Part shown: one piece after another, positions 1-6,256 of the stretch
How positions within the stretch are numbered: position 1 is the stretch's first letter
How the letters are laid out: each line of letters begins with the position of its first letter
Assembly (NCBI GenBank): GCA_023390245.1
Contig: JAEWDF010000124.1
Span: 1 to 6,256, forward strand
Direction of reading: 5' to 3'
DNA from: Pseudomonadota bacterium
Lineage (GTDB): Bacteria; Pseudomonadota; Alphaproteobacteria; Caulobacterales; Caulobacteraceae
DNA: 6,256 nt
Made by a program: the position numbers and the translations under genes
The notes under the pieces: model-generated
The model's input: only the letters and a program-made list of their open reading frames with translations
Databases searched by the model: none
Told to the model about the DNA's origin: nothing

Positions 1-501
1 GCCCCGCGCAGCCGGGCAGCCCTCGGCGCGCGCCCAGGGCCGGGCCAGCCAGAAGCCCTCGACCGCCTCCCAGTCTTCGGCGCCGCCGGCGATCAGCGGC
101 GACCCGCTCCAGTCGCCCGGCGCCAGGCGAAGCTCCAGCGACTTGCGCTCCGCGCCCCAGGACCAGTGGCCCAGGCCGTCGCCCCCGTCGTCCTCGGCCC
201 GGGGCGGCGACGCGCCGGCGCAGCCGAAGGCCTGGCGCAGGACGAAGCGGCGCCCCCCCAGGGATGCGCCGTTCGGCGTTTCGCCCGCCGCATAGGTCGA
301 GGCGGCGACGTCCATGGCCTGGAGCAGGTCGGCGCGGTTGAGGGTCGGCGGCGGGCCGACGACGACCTTCGGGGTTTCGGTCCTGACCGGCACGGCGTCC
401 ACCGGAGCCTGCGCCTCGCGTTGCTGGCAGGCGGTCAGGAGAAGGCCGGACGCCGCGAGGGCGACGACCGATCGGCGAAACGGCGCGGTCGGGTCGAGCA
501 T
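1..501 (-). CDS. Putative secreted lipoprotein of unknown function (N-terminal part, runs off left edge)
   Basis: Reading the minus strand from ATG at 501 gives 167 codons open to the window edge, so the C-terminus is missing. The N-terminus is a lipoprotein signal peptide: a short basic region (R9, R10), a hydrophobic stretch at about 12-22, then the lipobox L22-T23-A24-C25, so Cys25 should be lipidated and the mature protein anchored to an envelope membrane. A Gln/Pro/Val-rich flexible tether follows (about 26-52), then a Trp- and Gly-rich globular part with two further cysteines (C94, C162) that could form a disulfide in the periplasm. An AGGG element 7 nt before the ATG supports this start. 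I do not recognise the family. It is divergent from the SLC13 permease across an 89 bp gap, with no functional link visible. The gene call and lipoprotein nature are well supported; the function is unknown. Confidence 0.8.
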   Translation of the reverse strand, partial: MLDPTAPFRRSVVALAASGLLLTACQQREAQAPVDAVPVRTETPKVVVGPPPTLNRADLLQAMDVAASTYAAGETPNGASLGGRRFVLRQAFGCAGASPPRAEDDGGDGLGHWSWGAERKSLELRLAPGDWSGSPLIAGGAEDWEAVEGFWLARPWARAEGCPAARG

Positions 502-508
502 GGAACCA

Positions 509-512
509 CCCT
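509..512 (-). promoter_or_regulatory. Shine-Dalgarno-like AGGG before the lipoprotein gene
   Basis: On the minus strand AGGG lies 7 nt upstream of the ATG at 501. It is a partial match to the anti-SD sequence at good spacing and supports this start. It overlaps a CTAG tetramer (511-514) that could instead belong to a -10 element, so the assignment is tentative. Confidence 0.4.
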
Positions 513-554
513 AGCACGCGGTTCGCTGGATGGGGGCAAGCGGCCCGAAAAAGG

Positions 555-580
555 TTGACCTGGGCCACAGGGGATAGTCT
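555..580 (+). promoter_or_regulatory. Weak candidate promoter for the SLC13 permease gene
   Basis: TTGACC at 555-560 matches five of six bases of the bacterial -35 consensus and is the best such match in the 89 bp divergent gap. Downstream, GATAGTCT (573-580) is only a partial -10 match and the spacing is short by E. coli standards. Caulobacter-type housekeeping promoters tolerate shorter spacing. If functional, transcription would begin close to the ATG at 591, giving a very short leader or a leaderless mRNA, which would fit the lack of a good Shine-Dalgarno there. Inference from motif matching only. Confidence 0.25.
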
Positions 581-590
581 GCAAGCGCCA

Positions 591-1991
591 ATGACCTTCG
601 ATCAGATCGCCGCCCTGGTCGTGCTCGTCGCCGTCGTCGGGCTGATGATCCACGGCAAGATGCGCTCCGACGTGGTGGCGCTGACCGGCGCCGCCGTCCT
701 GCTGCTGCTGGGCGTGGTGCGGCCCGTGGAGGTGCAGGGCGCCTTCGCCAGCCCCGCCGTCATCGCCCTGGCCGGGCTGTTCGTCATCGCCTACGCCATC
801 GAGCTCTCGGGCCTGCTGGGCCTGCTGATCCGCCAGGCCACGAAACTGTCGGCGCGGATCGGGGCGCGGGGCATCTGGATCGTCATCGGCCTGTGCGGCT
901 CGGTCGGCGGCTTCCTGAACAATACGCCGGTGGTGGTGCTGGCCGCGCCGGTGATCCGCGACGTGGCCAAGTCGCTGAAGCTGTCGCCCAAGCGCTTCCT
1001 GATGCCGCTCAGCCACGTGACGGTGATGGGCGGGCTGCTGACCCTGATCGGCACCTCGACCAACCTGCTGGTCAACGACATGGCGCGCAACGCCGGCCAG
1101 CCGGTGTTCGGCCTGTTCGAGATCACGCCCGTCGGCCTGGTCATCGCCGCGACCGGCGGCCTGTGGCTCTATTTCGTCGGGGCGCGCCAGCTGGGCCGCG
1201 CGGTCGCCCGGGACGAGGCGGAGGCCGCGCGGCTGGAGGCCGAGGCCCAGGCCCGGATCGCGGCCGAGCAGTCGGCGCGCCGGCGCCGGTTGCCGTTCAA
1301 CCTGCCCCGGCTTGGCGAATCGCGAAACCAGTCGGACGGCTCGGGCGACGCGCACCTGGGCGATGTCGAACTATACGGCGCCGCCGACCGGCCGTTTCAA
1401 CTCCGGCCCGCCCTGACGGCGCTGACCGTCTTCGTCCTGGTCATTGCGGCGGCGGCCCTGGGCTGGGTCCCGATCGCGGCCGCCGCCTTCGCCGGCGCCG
1501 TGGCCCTGATCCTGCTGCGGACCATCACGCCGGAGGAGGCCTACGCCGGCCTGCGCCCCGAGATCCTGCTGCTGATTGCCGGCATGGTGGTGGTCGGCAC
1601 GGCCATCGAGGTGACGGGCCTGGCCGAGGCGGGGGCCGGCCGCCTGATCGACGTGATCCGCCCGCTGGGGCCGCTGGGGGCGCTGGTCGTCCTTTACGGC
1701 GTCACCCTGTTCGCCACCGAACTGCTGTCGAATGCGACGGTGGCGGTGCTGATCACCCCCATCGCCGTCGCCCTGGCCGAGAGCCTGGGCGTCGATCCGC
1801 GCCCCTTCCTGGTGGCGGTGATGATGGCGGCTTCGGCGGCCTTCGCCACGCCGTTCGGCTATCAGACCAATGTGCTGGTCTTCAACATGGCCGGCTACAG
1901 CTACATGGACTTCGTCCGCGTCGGCGTGCCGCTGAACCTGATCACCTGGGCGGCGGCCATGATCGCCATCCCGATCTTCTTCCCCTTCTAG
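591..1991 (+). CDS. SLC13/DASS-family anion permease without an evident RCK domain
   Basis: This 466-residue polytopic inner-membrane protein belongs to the SLC13 (divalent anion:Na+ symporter, ArsB/NhaD-like) group, which imports sulfate, dicarboxylates or similar anions. It shows the family's inverted two-half layout. The first half has helices at about 5-43 and 53-80, the N110-N111-T112-P113 hairpin motif and the G154-TSTN-158 motif. The second half has helices from about 275, with S380-N-A-T383 and T420-PFGYQTN-427 as the matching motifs. These Asn/Ser/Thr/Gly turns form the Na+ and substrate site in known DASS structures. The halves are joined by a charged linker (about 199-272) that begins with an Ala/Glu/Arg-rich helix ending in R230-R233. 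Many bacterial relatives of about 590 residues carry TrkA-C/RCK domains there; I see none. An in-frame TTG at 555 would add 12 residues, but it lacks a spaced SD and looks like a -35 element, so ATG 591 is preferred. The substrate cannot be read from sequence. Confidence 0.88.
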   Translation: MTFDQIAALVVLVAVVGLMIHGKMRSDVVALTGAAVLLLLGVVRPVEVQGAFASPAVIALAGLFVIAYAIELSGLLGLLIRQATKLSARIGARGIWIVIGLCGSVGGFLNNTPVVVLAAPVIRDVAKSLKLSPKRFLMPLSHVTVMGGLLTLIGTSTNLLVNDMARNAGQPVFGLFEITPVGLVIAATGGLWLYFVGARQLGRAVARDEAEAARLEAEAQARIAAEQSARRRRLPFNLPRLGESRNQSDGSGDAHLGDVELYGAADRPFQLRPALTALTVFVLVIAAAALGWVPIAAAAFAGAVALILLRTITPEEAYAGLRPEILLLIAGMVVVGTAIEVTGLAEAGAGRLIDVIRPLGPLGALVVLYGVTLFATELLSNATVAVLITPIAVALAESLGVDPRPFLVAVMMAASAAFATPFGYQTNVLVFNMAGYSYMDFVRVGVPLNLITWAAAMIAIPIFFPF

Positions 1992-2527
1992 GGCTTCACC
2001 CCGGCCATCGCGGCCAGCTTCAGCACCGTGTTCCAGTTGCGGCCGGTGCCGAGGCCCAGCATCCGGGGCGTGGCCTTCCTGAAGATGGCCGACTGGCCCT
2101 GGCCGTTCGGGAACCAGAAGTAGAGCACGTCTCCCGCCGCCTCGACCCGCTCGCCGTCCTGGGCCAGGGCGCGGACGGCCTCGGGCGCGCCCGGCGCGAT
2201 CCCGGCCTTCATGACCATGGCCTGGACCTTGGCCGGATGGGCGGCCGCTTCGTTCGGGAACGGATTGGCGGCGATCAGGGCCGCCCACTGGTCGGGCGTC
2301 CGGACCATGGCGGCGATGTCCAGGTCGAAGCGGCGCGTCATCTCCGCCTCGACGGCGGCTTCGAGGTCGACCGGATCGCGGTCGCTCCCGACCACCAGAT
2401 TGCCGCTGGCCTGGAGGGTGCGCGGATTCTCGAGCCCCAGGGATTCGGCCATGGCGCGCAGCGCGCCGACCGGCGCCCGCACGCCGCCGGTGTTCATGCC
2501 GCGGAACAGGATGATGCGCCGGCTCAT
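1988..2527 (-). CDS. DUF1697 family protein
   Basis: A 179-residue soluble protein of the DUF1697 family, whose biochemical function is not established. Family features are visible in order: the N-terminal strand and turn F8-RGMNTGG-15, the segment L30-GLENPRTLQASGN-43, the ANPFP turn (87-91), a central alpha/beta region, and the C-terminal signature T161-GRNWNTVLKL-171. Length is normal for the family and the N-terminus starts right at the conserved first strand, so the start is secure. A strong AGGAGG sits 7 nt upstream. The start lies only 14 bp after the mutM stop on the same strand, so the two are almost certainly cotranscribed, with DUF1697 second. Its stop codon overlaps that of the convergent SLC13 gene within CTAG (1988-1991). 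Pairing with mutM does not by itself imply a repair role. Confidence 0.9.
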   Translation of the reverse strand: MSRRIILFRGMNTGGVRAPVGALRAMAESLGLENPRTLQASGNLVVGSDRDPVDLEAAVEAEMTRRFDLDIAAMVRTPDQWAALIAANPFPNEAAAHPAKVQAMVMKAGIAPGAPEAVRALAQDGERVEAAGDVLYFWFPNGQGQSAIFRKATPRMLGLGTGRNWNTVLKLAAMAGVKP

Positions 2528-2534
2528 CTCACCG

Positions 2535-2540
2535 CCTCCT
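2535..2540 (-). promoter_or_regulatory. Strong Shine-Dalgarno AGGAGG for the DUF1697 gene
   Basis: A perfect AGGAGG on the minus strand sits 7 nt before the DUF1697 ATG (2527), inside the 14 bp gap after the mutM stop (2544-2542). It is by far the best ribosome-binding site in the window. It fixes the start codon and points to efficient independent initiation on a shared mutM-DUF1697 message. Confidence 0.8.
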
Positions 2541-2541
2541 C

Positions 2542-3402
2542 TCACCGCTTCTGGCAGGACGGGCAGTAGAAGGTCGAGCGCCCGCCCTGGACGATGCGGC
2601 GGACCACGCCGGCGCAGCCGTCGCCCCGGCACGGCTCGCCCTCGCGGCCATAGACGTCGAAACGGTGCTGGAAATAGCCCTGGCCGCCCTCGGCGTTGGC
2701 GAAGTCGCGCAGGGTGGAGCCGCCCGCCGCGATGGCGTCGTTCAGGACATTGCGGACCTCGGCCGCCAGCCGCTCCAGGCGGGGCCGGGACACCGCGCCC
2801 GCCTTGGCCAGCGGCGAGATGCGCGCCCGGTAGAGCGCCTCGCACACATAGATGTTGCCCAGGCCCGCGACGATGCGCTGGTCCAGCAGGCTGACCTTGA
2901 TGTTCTGGGTCTTGCCGGCGAAGGCCTCGGCCAGGTGCGCGCCGGAAAAGCCGTTGCCCAGCGGCTCCGGTCCCAGGCCGGCGAACCAGGGGTGGGCCTC
3001 CACCTGGTCGGTGGCGATCAGGCCCATGAAGCCGAAACGGCGGGCGTCGGCGAAACCGATGCGGATGCGGGCGTCCTTGACCGCGCAGGCGCTGAAATGC
3101 TCGTGCTTGCCGGCGATCGGCGCCGGCGCCTCGAACTCGCCCAGCTGGCGCCCGTCCAGGGTGAACCGGCCGGTCATGCCCAGGTGCGTCACCCAGGTCT
3201 CGCCGGTCGACAGCGGCATCAGCAGATATTTGGCCCGCCGGTCGATGCGCCGGACCGTCGCGCCGTCCAGCCGCTCGACGAACCGGTCGGGAAAGGGAAA
3301 GCGCAGGTCCGGCCGGTTGATCCGCACATGGGTCAGCCGCGCGCCCTCCAGCACCGGCGTCAGGCCGCGTCTGACGGTTTCGACCTCGGGAAGTTCGGGC
3401 AT
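2542..3402 (-). CDS. mutM: Formamidopyrimidine-DNA glycosylase (Fpg/MutM)
   Basis: A 286-residue bifunctional DNA glycosylase/AP lyase that starts base-excision repair by removing 8-oxoguanine and formamidopyrimidines from DNA. The catalytic N-terminus is intact: after Met removal Pro2 is the nucleophile, followed by E3 and E6 in MPELPEVETVRRGL. Lys58 in RRAKYLL is the conserved beta-hairpin lysine. HLGMTG (73-78) is the damage-probing region. The helix-two-turn-helix is at about 173-200 (LDQRIVAGLGNIYVCEALYR), with N183 contacting DNA backbone. The C-terminal zinc finger uses C258, C263, C280 and C283 (a CX4C first pair) and carries R275 in GRSTFYC. No key residue is missing and the length is normal. 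The start is fixed by the obligatory MPELPE terminus. It is the first gene of a likely two-gene unit with DUF1697 and is divergent from the OPT transporter gene. The SD is weak (AGG near position 3409). Confidence 0.97.
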   Translation of the reverse strand: MPELPEVETVRRGLTPVLEGARLTHVRINRPDLRFPFPDRFVERLDGATVRRIDRRAKYLLMPLSTGETWVTHLGMTGRFTLDGRQLGEFEAPAPIAGKHEHFSACAVKDARIRIGFADARRFGFMGLIATDQVEAHPWFAGLGPEPLGNGFSGAHLAEAFAGKTQNIKVSLLDQRIVAGLGNIYVCEALYRARISPLAKAGAVSRPRLERLAAEVRNVLNDAIAAGGSTLRDFANAEGGQGYFQHRFDVYGREGEPCRGDGCAGVVRRIVQGGRSTFYCPSCQKR

Positions 3403-3498
3403 GGACGCCTGTCTAGCCCGACGGCCTCGCGATGCGAAGCGGTTGCCGCCCGCCCCATTCTGCGCTTACGTCCGCGCAAACGCGGGGAATCCTAGTCC
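3403..3498. promoter_or_regulatory. Divergent mutM / OPT-transporter intergenic region
   Basis: This 96 bp gap must hold promoters for both flanking genes. On the minus strand GCTAGACA (3417-3410) resembles the Caulobacter-type -10 element GCTANAWC and lies about 9 nt before the mutM ATG, which would allow a near-leaderless transcript, but no well-placed -35 accompanies it. On the plus strand TTGCCG (3443-3448) is a possible -35, followed at 3463-3471 by only a poor -10. A small perfect hairpin, CCGCG-CAAA-CGCGG (3472-3485), overlaps the start of the GGGGA tract (3484-3488), which is the only SD-like sequence before the OPT ATG. These are motif readings only; no operator for a known regulator was recognised. 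Confidence 0.35.
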
Positions 3499-5550
3499 AT
3501 GACCGATGCAACCGCCGCCCCGAAAGGCAAGCGGCTCGAACTGACCCTACGCGCCCTGGTGCTGGGGGCGCTGCTGGCGGTGATCTTCACCGCGGCCAAC
3601 ACCTATCTGGGCCTGCTGGTCGGCCTGACCTTCGCCTCGGCCATTCCGGCGGCGGTGATCTCCATGGCGATCCTGCGGGCGTTCCGCACCTCGACCATCT
3701 GGGAGAACATGACCGTCCAGACCGTCGCCTCGGTCGGCGGCGCCATGAGCTCGATCATCTTTGTCCTGCCGGGTCTGGTGATGATCGGCTGGTGGCTGGA
3801 ATTCCCGTTCTGGCAGTCGGTGCTGATCTGCATCCTGGGCGGGGTGCTGGGGGTGACCTTCTCCATCCCGCTGCGCCGGGCGCTGGTCGTCAACGGCGGC
3901 CTGCCCTATCCGGAAGGCGTCGCCGCCGCCGAGGTGCTGAAGGTCGGCTCGCGCGGGGCCGAACAGACCGAGAGCGCGGTGCGCGAGAACAAGGCCGGCC
4001 TGTGGATCGTGGTCGGCGGGGCGATCGTCTCGGCCGGCTTCGCCCTGCTGGTCGCCGCGCGCGCCTTCGCCGGCGAGACGGCCCGCTTCCTGAAGCTGCC
4101 GGCCGCCCTGGGCGGCGGCGCCACCGGCGTCGGCTTCGGCATGCAGTTCGCCCTGCTGGGCGCCGGCCACCTGATCGGCCTGACCGTGGGCCTGGCCCAG
4201 CTGTTCGGCCTGGTGCTGGCCTGGGCCATCGCCGTGCCGGTGCTGACCAGCCCCGACACCGTCGCCTGGCTGACGGCGCACGGCCTGCCCTCGATCGCCG
4301 CCGGCATTCCCGCCGGCGCCTCGGCCGAGGAGCTGGCCTCCACCGTCTGGGCGCGCGAGGTGCGTTTCATGGGGGCCGGCGTCATCGGCGTGGCCGCCAT
4401 CTGGACCCTGCTGAAGCTGGCCAGGCCCCTGGTCGCGGGCCTGGCCTCGGCCCTGGCGGCCAACGCCCGCCGCGCCCATGGCGAGGTGCTGGACCGCACC
4501 GAGCAGGACCTGCCGATCAAGCTGGTCGGCGCCCTGTCGGTGGCCTGCCTGGTCGGCATCGCCGGCCTGCTGGCCTGGTTCGCCCAGAGCGCCCCGGCCC
4601 TGGCCGGATCGACCGCCATGCTGGTGGTCGGCGGCCTGGTCTATGTGGTGCTGATCGGCTTCGCCGTCGCCGCCATCTGCGGCTACATGGCCGGGTTGAT
4701 CGGCTCGTCCAACAGCCCGGTGTCGGGCGTCGGCATCCTGGCCATCGTCATCGCCTCCCTGCTGATGCTGGGCGTGATGGCGATTTCGGGCGTGCCGGCC
4801 GATCCGTCGATCATCGCCTTCGCCCTGATCGTGACGGGGGTGGTCTTCGCCGTCGCCGTCATCGCCAACGACAACCTCCAGGACCTGAAGACCGGCCAGC
4901 TGGTCGAGGCCACGCCCTGGCGCCAGCAGACGGCGCTGATCGTCGGCGTCGGCGCCGGCGCCCTGGTCATCCCCTTCATCCTGAATCTGCTGAACCAGGC
5001 CTTCGGCTTCGAGGGCGGCCCGCCGGCCATCGCCCAGGGCGCCCACACCCTGGCGGCGCCCCAGGCCACGCTGATCTCGGCCCTGGCGCGCGGCGTCATC
5101 GGCGGCGACCTGCGCTGGGACCTGATCGGCCTGGGCGCCGTGATCGGCGTGGCCGTCATCGCCCTGGACGCGGTGCTGGAGAAGGCCACCAACCGCAAGG
5201 TCAAGCTGCCGCCCCTGGCCGTCGGCATCGGCTTCTACCTGCCGGCGGCGGTGACCACCATGCTGGTGATCGGCGCGGTCTGCGGCTGGCTGTATGAGCG
5301 GGCGGTGGCGTCCAAGACCTATGCGCCGGTGGCCCGCCGCATGGGCGTGCTGCTGGCCTCGGGCCTGATCGTCGGCGAGAGCCTGTTCGGCGTGCTGAAC
5401 GCCGGCATCATCGTGGCCAGCCGCAACGCCGACTGGGCCGCCCTGCCGCTGGGCGAGGCCTGGCCGGCGATGCTGGTCGGCCTGGCCGTCTTCGCCGTGC
5501 TGACCTTCGGCCTCTATCGCTGGATCGGCGGCCGGTCGGCCAAGGTCTGA
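3499..5550 (+). CDS. OPT-family oligopeptide (or metal-chelate) transporter
   Basis: A 683-residue, very hydrophobic inner-membrane protein with roughly 14-16 membrane helices, of the prokaryotic OPT family, whose members import small peptides or peptide-like metal chelates by proton coupling. Recognisable conserved blocks are N34-TYLGLLVGLTFASAIPAA-52 at the first helices, W68-ENMTVQTVAS, L135-PYPEGVAAAEVLK-148, G395-YMAGLIGSSNSPVSGVGI-413, N458-DNLQDLKTGQLVEATPWR-476, L570-PPLAVGIGFYLP-582 and G622-LIVGESLFGV-632. The length is usual for bacterial members and both halves are complete. The soluble N-terminus is only about 14 residues, ending in basic residues (K9, K11, R12) that fit a cytoplasmic start. 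SD support is weak (GGGGA, 10 nt before the ATG). Substrate specificity cannot be deduced and no metallophore or peptidase gene lies nearby. It appears to be a single-gene transcription unit ending at the hairpins that follow. Confidence 0.93.
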   Translation: MTDATAAPKGKRLELTLRALVLGALLAVIFTAANTYLGLLVGLTFASAIPAAVISMAILRAFRTSTIWENMTVQTVASVGGAMSSIIFVLPGLVMIGWWLEFPFWQSVLICILGGVLGVTFSIPLRRALVVNGGLPYPEGVAAAEVLKVGSRGAEQTESAVRENKAGLWIVVGGAIVSAGFALLVAARAFAGETARFLKLPAALGGGATGVGFGMQFALLGAGHLIGLTVGLAQLFGLVLAWAIAVPVLTSPDTVAWLTAHGLPSIAAGIPAGASAEELASTVWAREVRFMGAGVIGVAAIWTLLKLARPLVAGLASALAANARRAHGEVLDRTEQDLPIKLVGALSVACLVGIAGLLAWFAQSAPALAGSTAMLVVGGLVYVVLIGFAVAAICGYMAGLIGSSNSPVSGVGILAIVIASLLMLGVMAISGVPADPSIIAFALIVTGVVFAVAVIANDNLQDLKTGQLVEATPWRQQTALIVGVGAGALVIPFILNLLNQAFGFEGGPPAIAQGAHTLAAPQATLISALARGVIGGDLRWDLIGLGAVIGVAVIALDAVLEKATNRKVKLPPLAVGIGFYLPAAVTTMLVIGAVCGWLYERAVASKTYAPVARRMGVLLASGLIVGESLFGVLNAGIIVASRNADWAALPLGEAWPAMLVGLAVFAVLTFGLYRWIGGRSAKV

Positions 5551-5600
5551 CGCCGGAACGGGCGTCGGGACGGGGCCCGGAGCGATCCGGGCCCCGTCCT
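5549..5600 (+). terminator. Tandem hairpins at the 3' end of the OPT gene, without a U-tract
   Basis: Two inverted repeats abut. The first pairs GACGCC (5549-5554) with GGCGTC (5561-5566) around a 6-nt loop and includes the last two bases of the OPT stop codon. The second pairs 5568-5581 with 5586-5599 in 14 uninterrupted Watson-Crick pairs, closed by a GCGA tetraloop of GNRA type, and a G-U pair (5567-5600) can extend it. The position straight after the stop and the strength of the stem suggest a transcription terminator or an mRNA 3'-end stabiliser. However, the downstream sequence (CCTGTGCGCG) has no T-run, so it is not a canonical intrinsic terminator. The long stem is nearly symmetric and would also fold on the opposite strand. 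Confidence 0.6.
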
Positions 5601-5728
5601 GTGCGCGCGCCGCTCTGGCGTTTCGGCCCGCTTGCCTGTATGAGGCGCGCGAAACTCCTCCCACATCTGCATTCCATTGCAGCGGCGCGGCCCTCTCCGT
5701 GACCGAACACAGTCCGCCCGAGCCCGAA
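5601..5728 (+). other. Upstream leader of typA, with a possible 20-codon upstream ORF (5640-5702)
   Basis: This spacer separates the OPT hairpins from typA and should carry the typA promoter and leader, but I see no convincing -35/-10 pair. A small ORF starts at ATG 5640 and encodes 20 residues (MRRAKLLPHLHSIAAARPSP), ending at TGA 5700-5702. That stop overlaps an in-frame GTG alternative start of typA (5699-5701) as GTGA, the arrangement typical of translationally coupled genes. The small ORF has no Shine-Dalgarno and no recognisable attenuator motif, so it may be chance. Nothing else is visible here. Confidence 0.3.

Positions 5729-6256
<528 letters not shown>

Noticed and set aside
520..537. 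TTGCCC on the minus strand as a -35 for the lipoprotein gene
   Set aside because: Seventeen nt downstream the candidate -10 (TGCTAG) matches the consensus poorly. The better TAGGGT alignment needs a 20-nt spacer, so it was not called.
435..1355. A 306-codon minus-strand frame opposite the SLC13 gene
   Set aside because: The product is a Gln/His/Asp/Arg-rich mixture typical of a shadow frame. It overlaps the true lipoprotein start in a different frame.
893..2569. A 558-codon plus-strand frame spanning the SLC13 gene and DUF1697
   Set aside because: Its product is low-complexity Arg/Gly/Pro/Ala sequence, an out-of-frame reading of the SLC13 permease followed by an antisense reading of DUF1697. 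Both of those have clear conserved motifs in their own frames.
2604..2631. MutM zinc finger with a CX4C rather than CX2C first pair
   Set aside because: It looks unusual next to E. coli Fpg, but from memory the CX4C form is common in alphaproteobacterial MutM. All four cysteines are present, so it is ordinary variation.
1988..2845. Extension of the DUF1697 frame upstream to 2845
   Set aside because: The extra residues are low-complexity and lie over the mutM zinc-finger end. The family N-terminus and a perfect AGGAGG both fix the start at 2527.
5616..5635. A sigma-54-like TGGC...TTGC pair upstream of typA
   Set aside because: The GG and GC dinucleotides are 15 nt apart instead of the strict 10 nt needed for a -24/-12 promoter.

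Overview
The window is very GC-rich, with G or C at most third codon positions. Weak or absent Shine-Dalgarno sequences at several genes, and an alphaproteobacterial-type MutM zinc finger, suggest an alphaproteobacterium, most likely of the Caulobacterales (Caulobacter, Brevundimonas or Phenylobacterium type). This assignment is inferred from protein flavour and base composition; no marker gene proves it. The content looks chromosomal. I see no mobile element, CRISPR array, tRNA or rRNA.

Layout: (1) positions 1-501, minus strand, hold the N-terminal 167 residues of a secreted lipoprotein of unknown function, which runs off the left edge. (2) It diverges from an SLC13/DASS-type anion permease gene (591-1991, plus), whose cytoplasmic linker is short and lacks an evident RCK/TrkA-C regulatory domain. 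(3) The permease converges on a two-gene minus-strand unit, mutM (2542-3402) followed by a DUF1697 gene (1988-2527). The permease and DUF1697 stop codons share one CTAG palindrome. (4) mutM diverges, across 96 bp, from a plus-strand OPT-family oligopeptide/metal-chelate transporter gene (3499-5550). That gene ends in two abutting hairpins (5549-5600), the second long and GC-rich. (5) After a 5' leader, typA/bipA (translational GTPase) starts at about 5729 and runs off the right edge.

The genes do not form one pathway. They are two membrane importers, one DNA-repair enzyme with a small coupled partner, one envelope lipoprotein and one ribosome-associated GTPase, in an alternating arrangement where each divergent gap must carry promoters for both sides. 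I found no convincing new biological system. The observations most worth checking are the shortened SLC13 permease, the placement of all four CTAG tetramers at gene boundaries, the U-tract-less tandem hairpin after the OPT gene, and the leader in front of typA.
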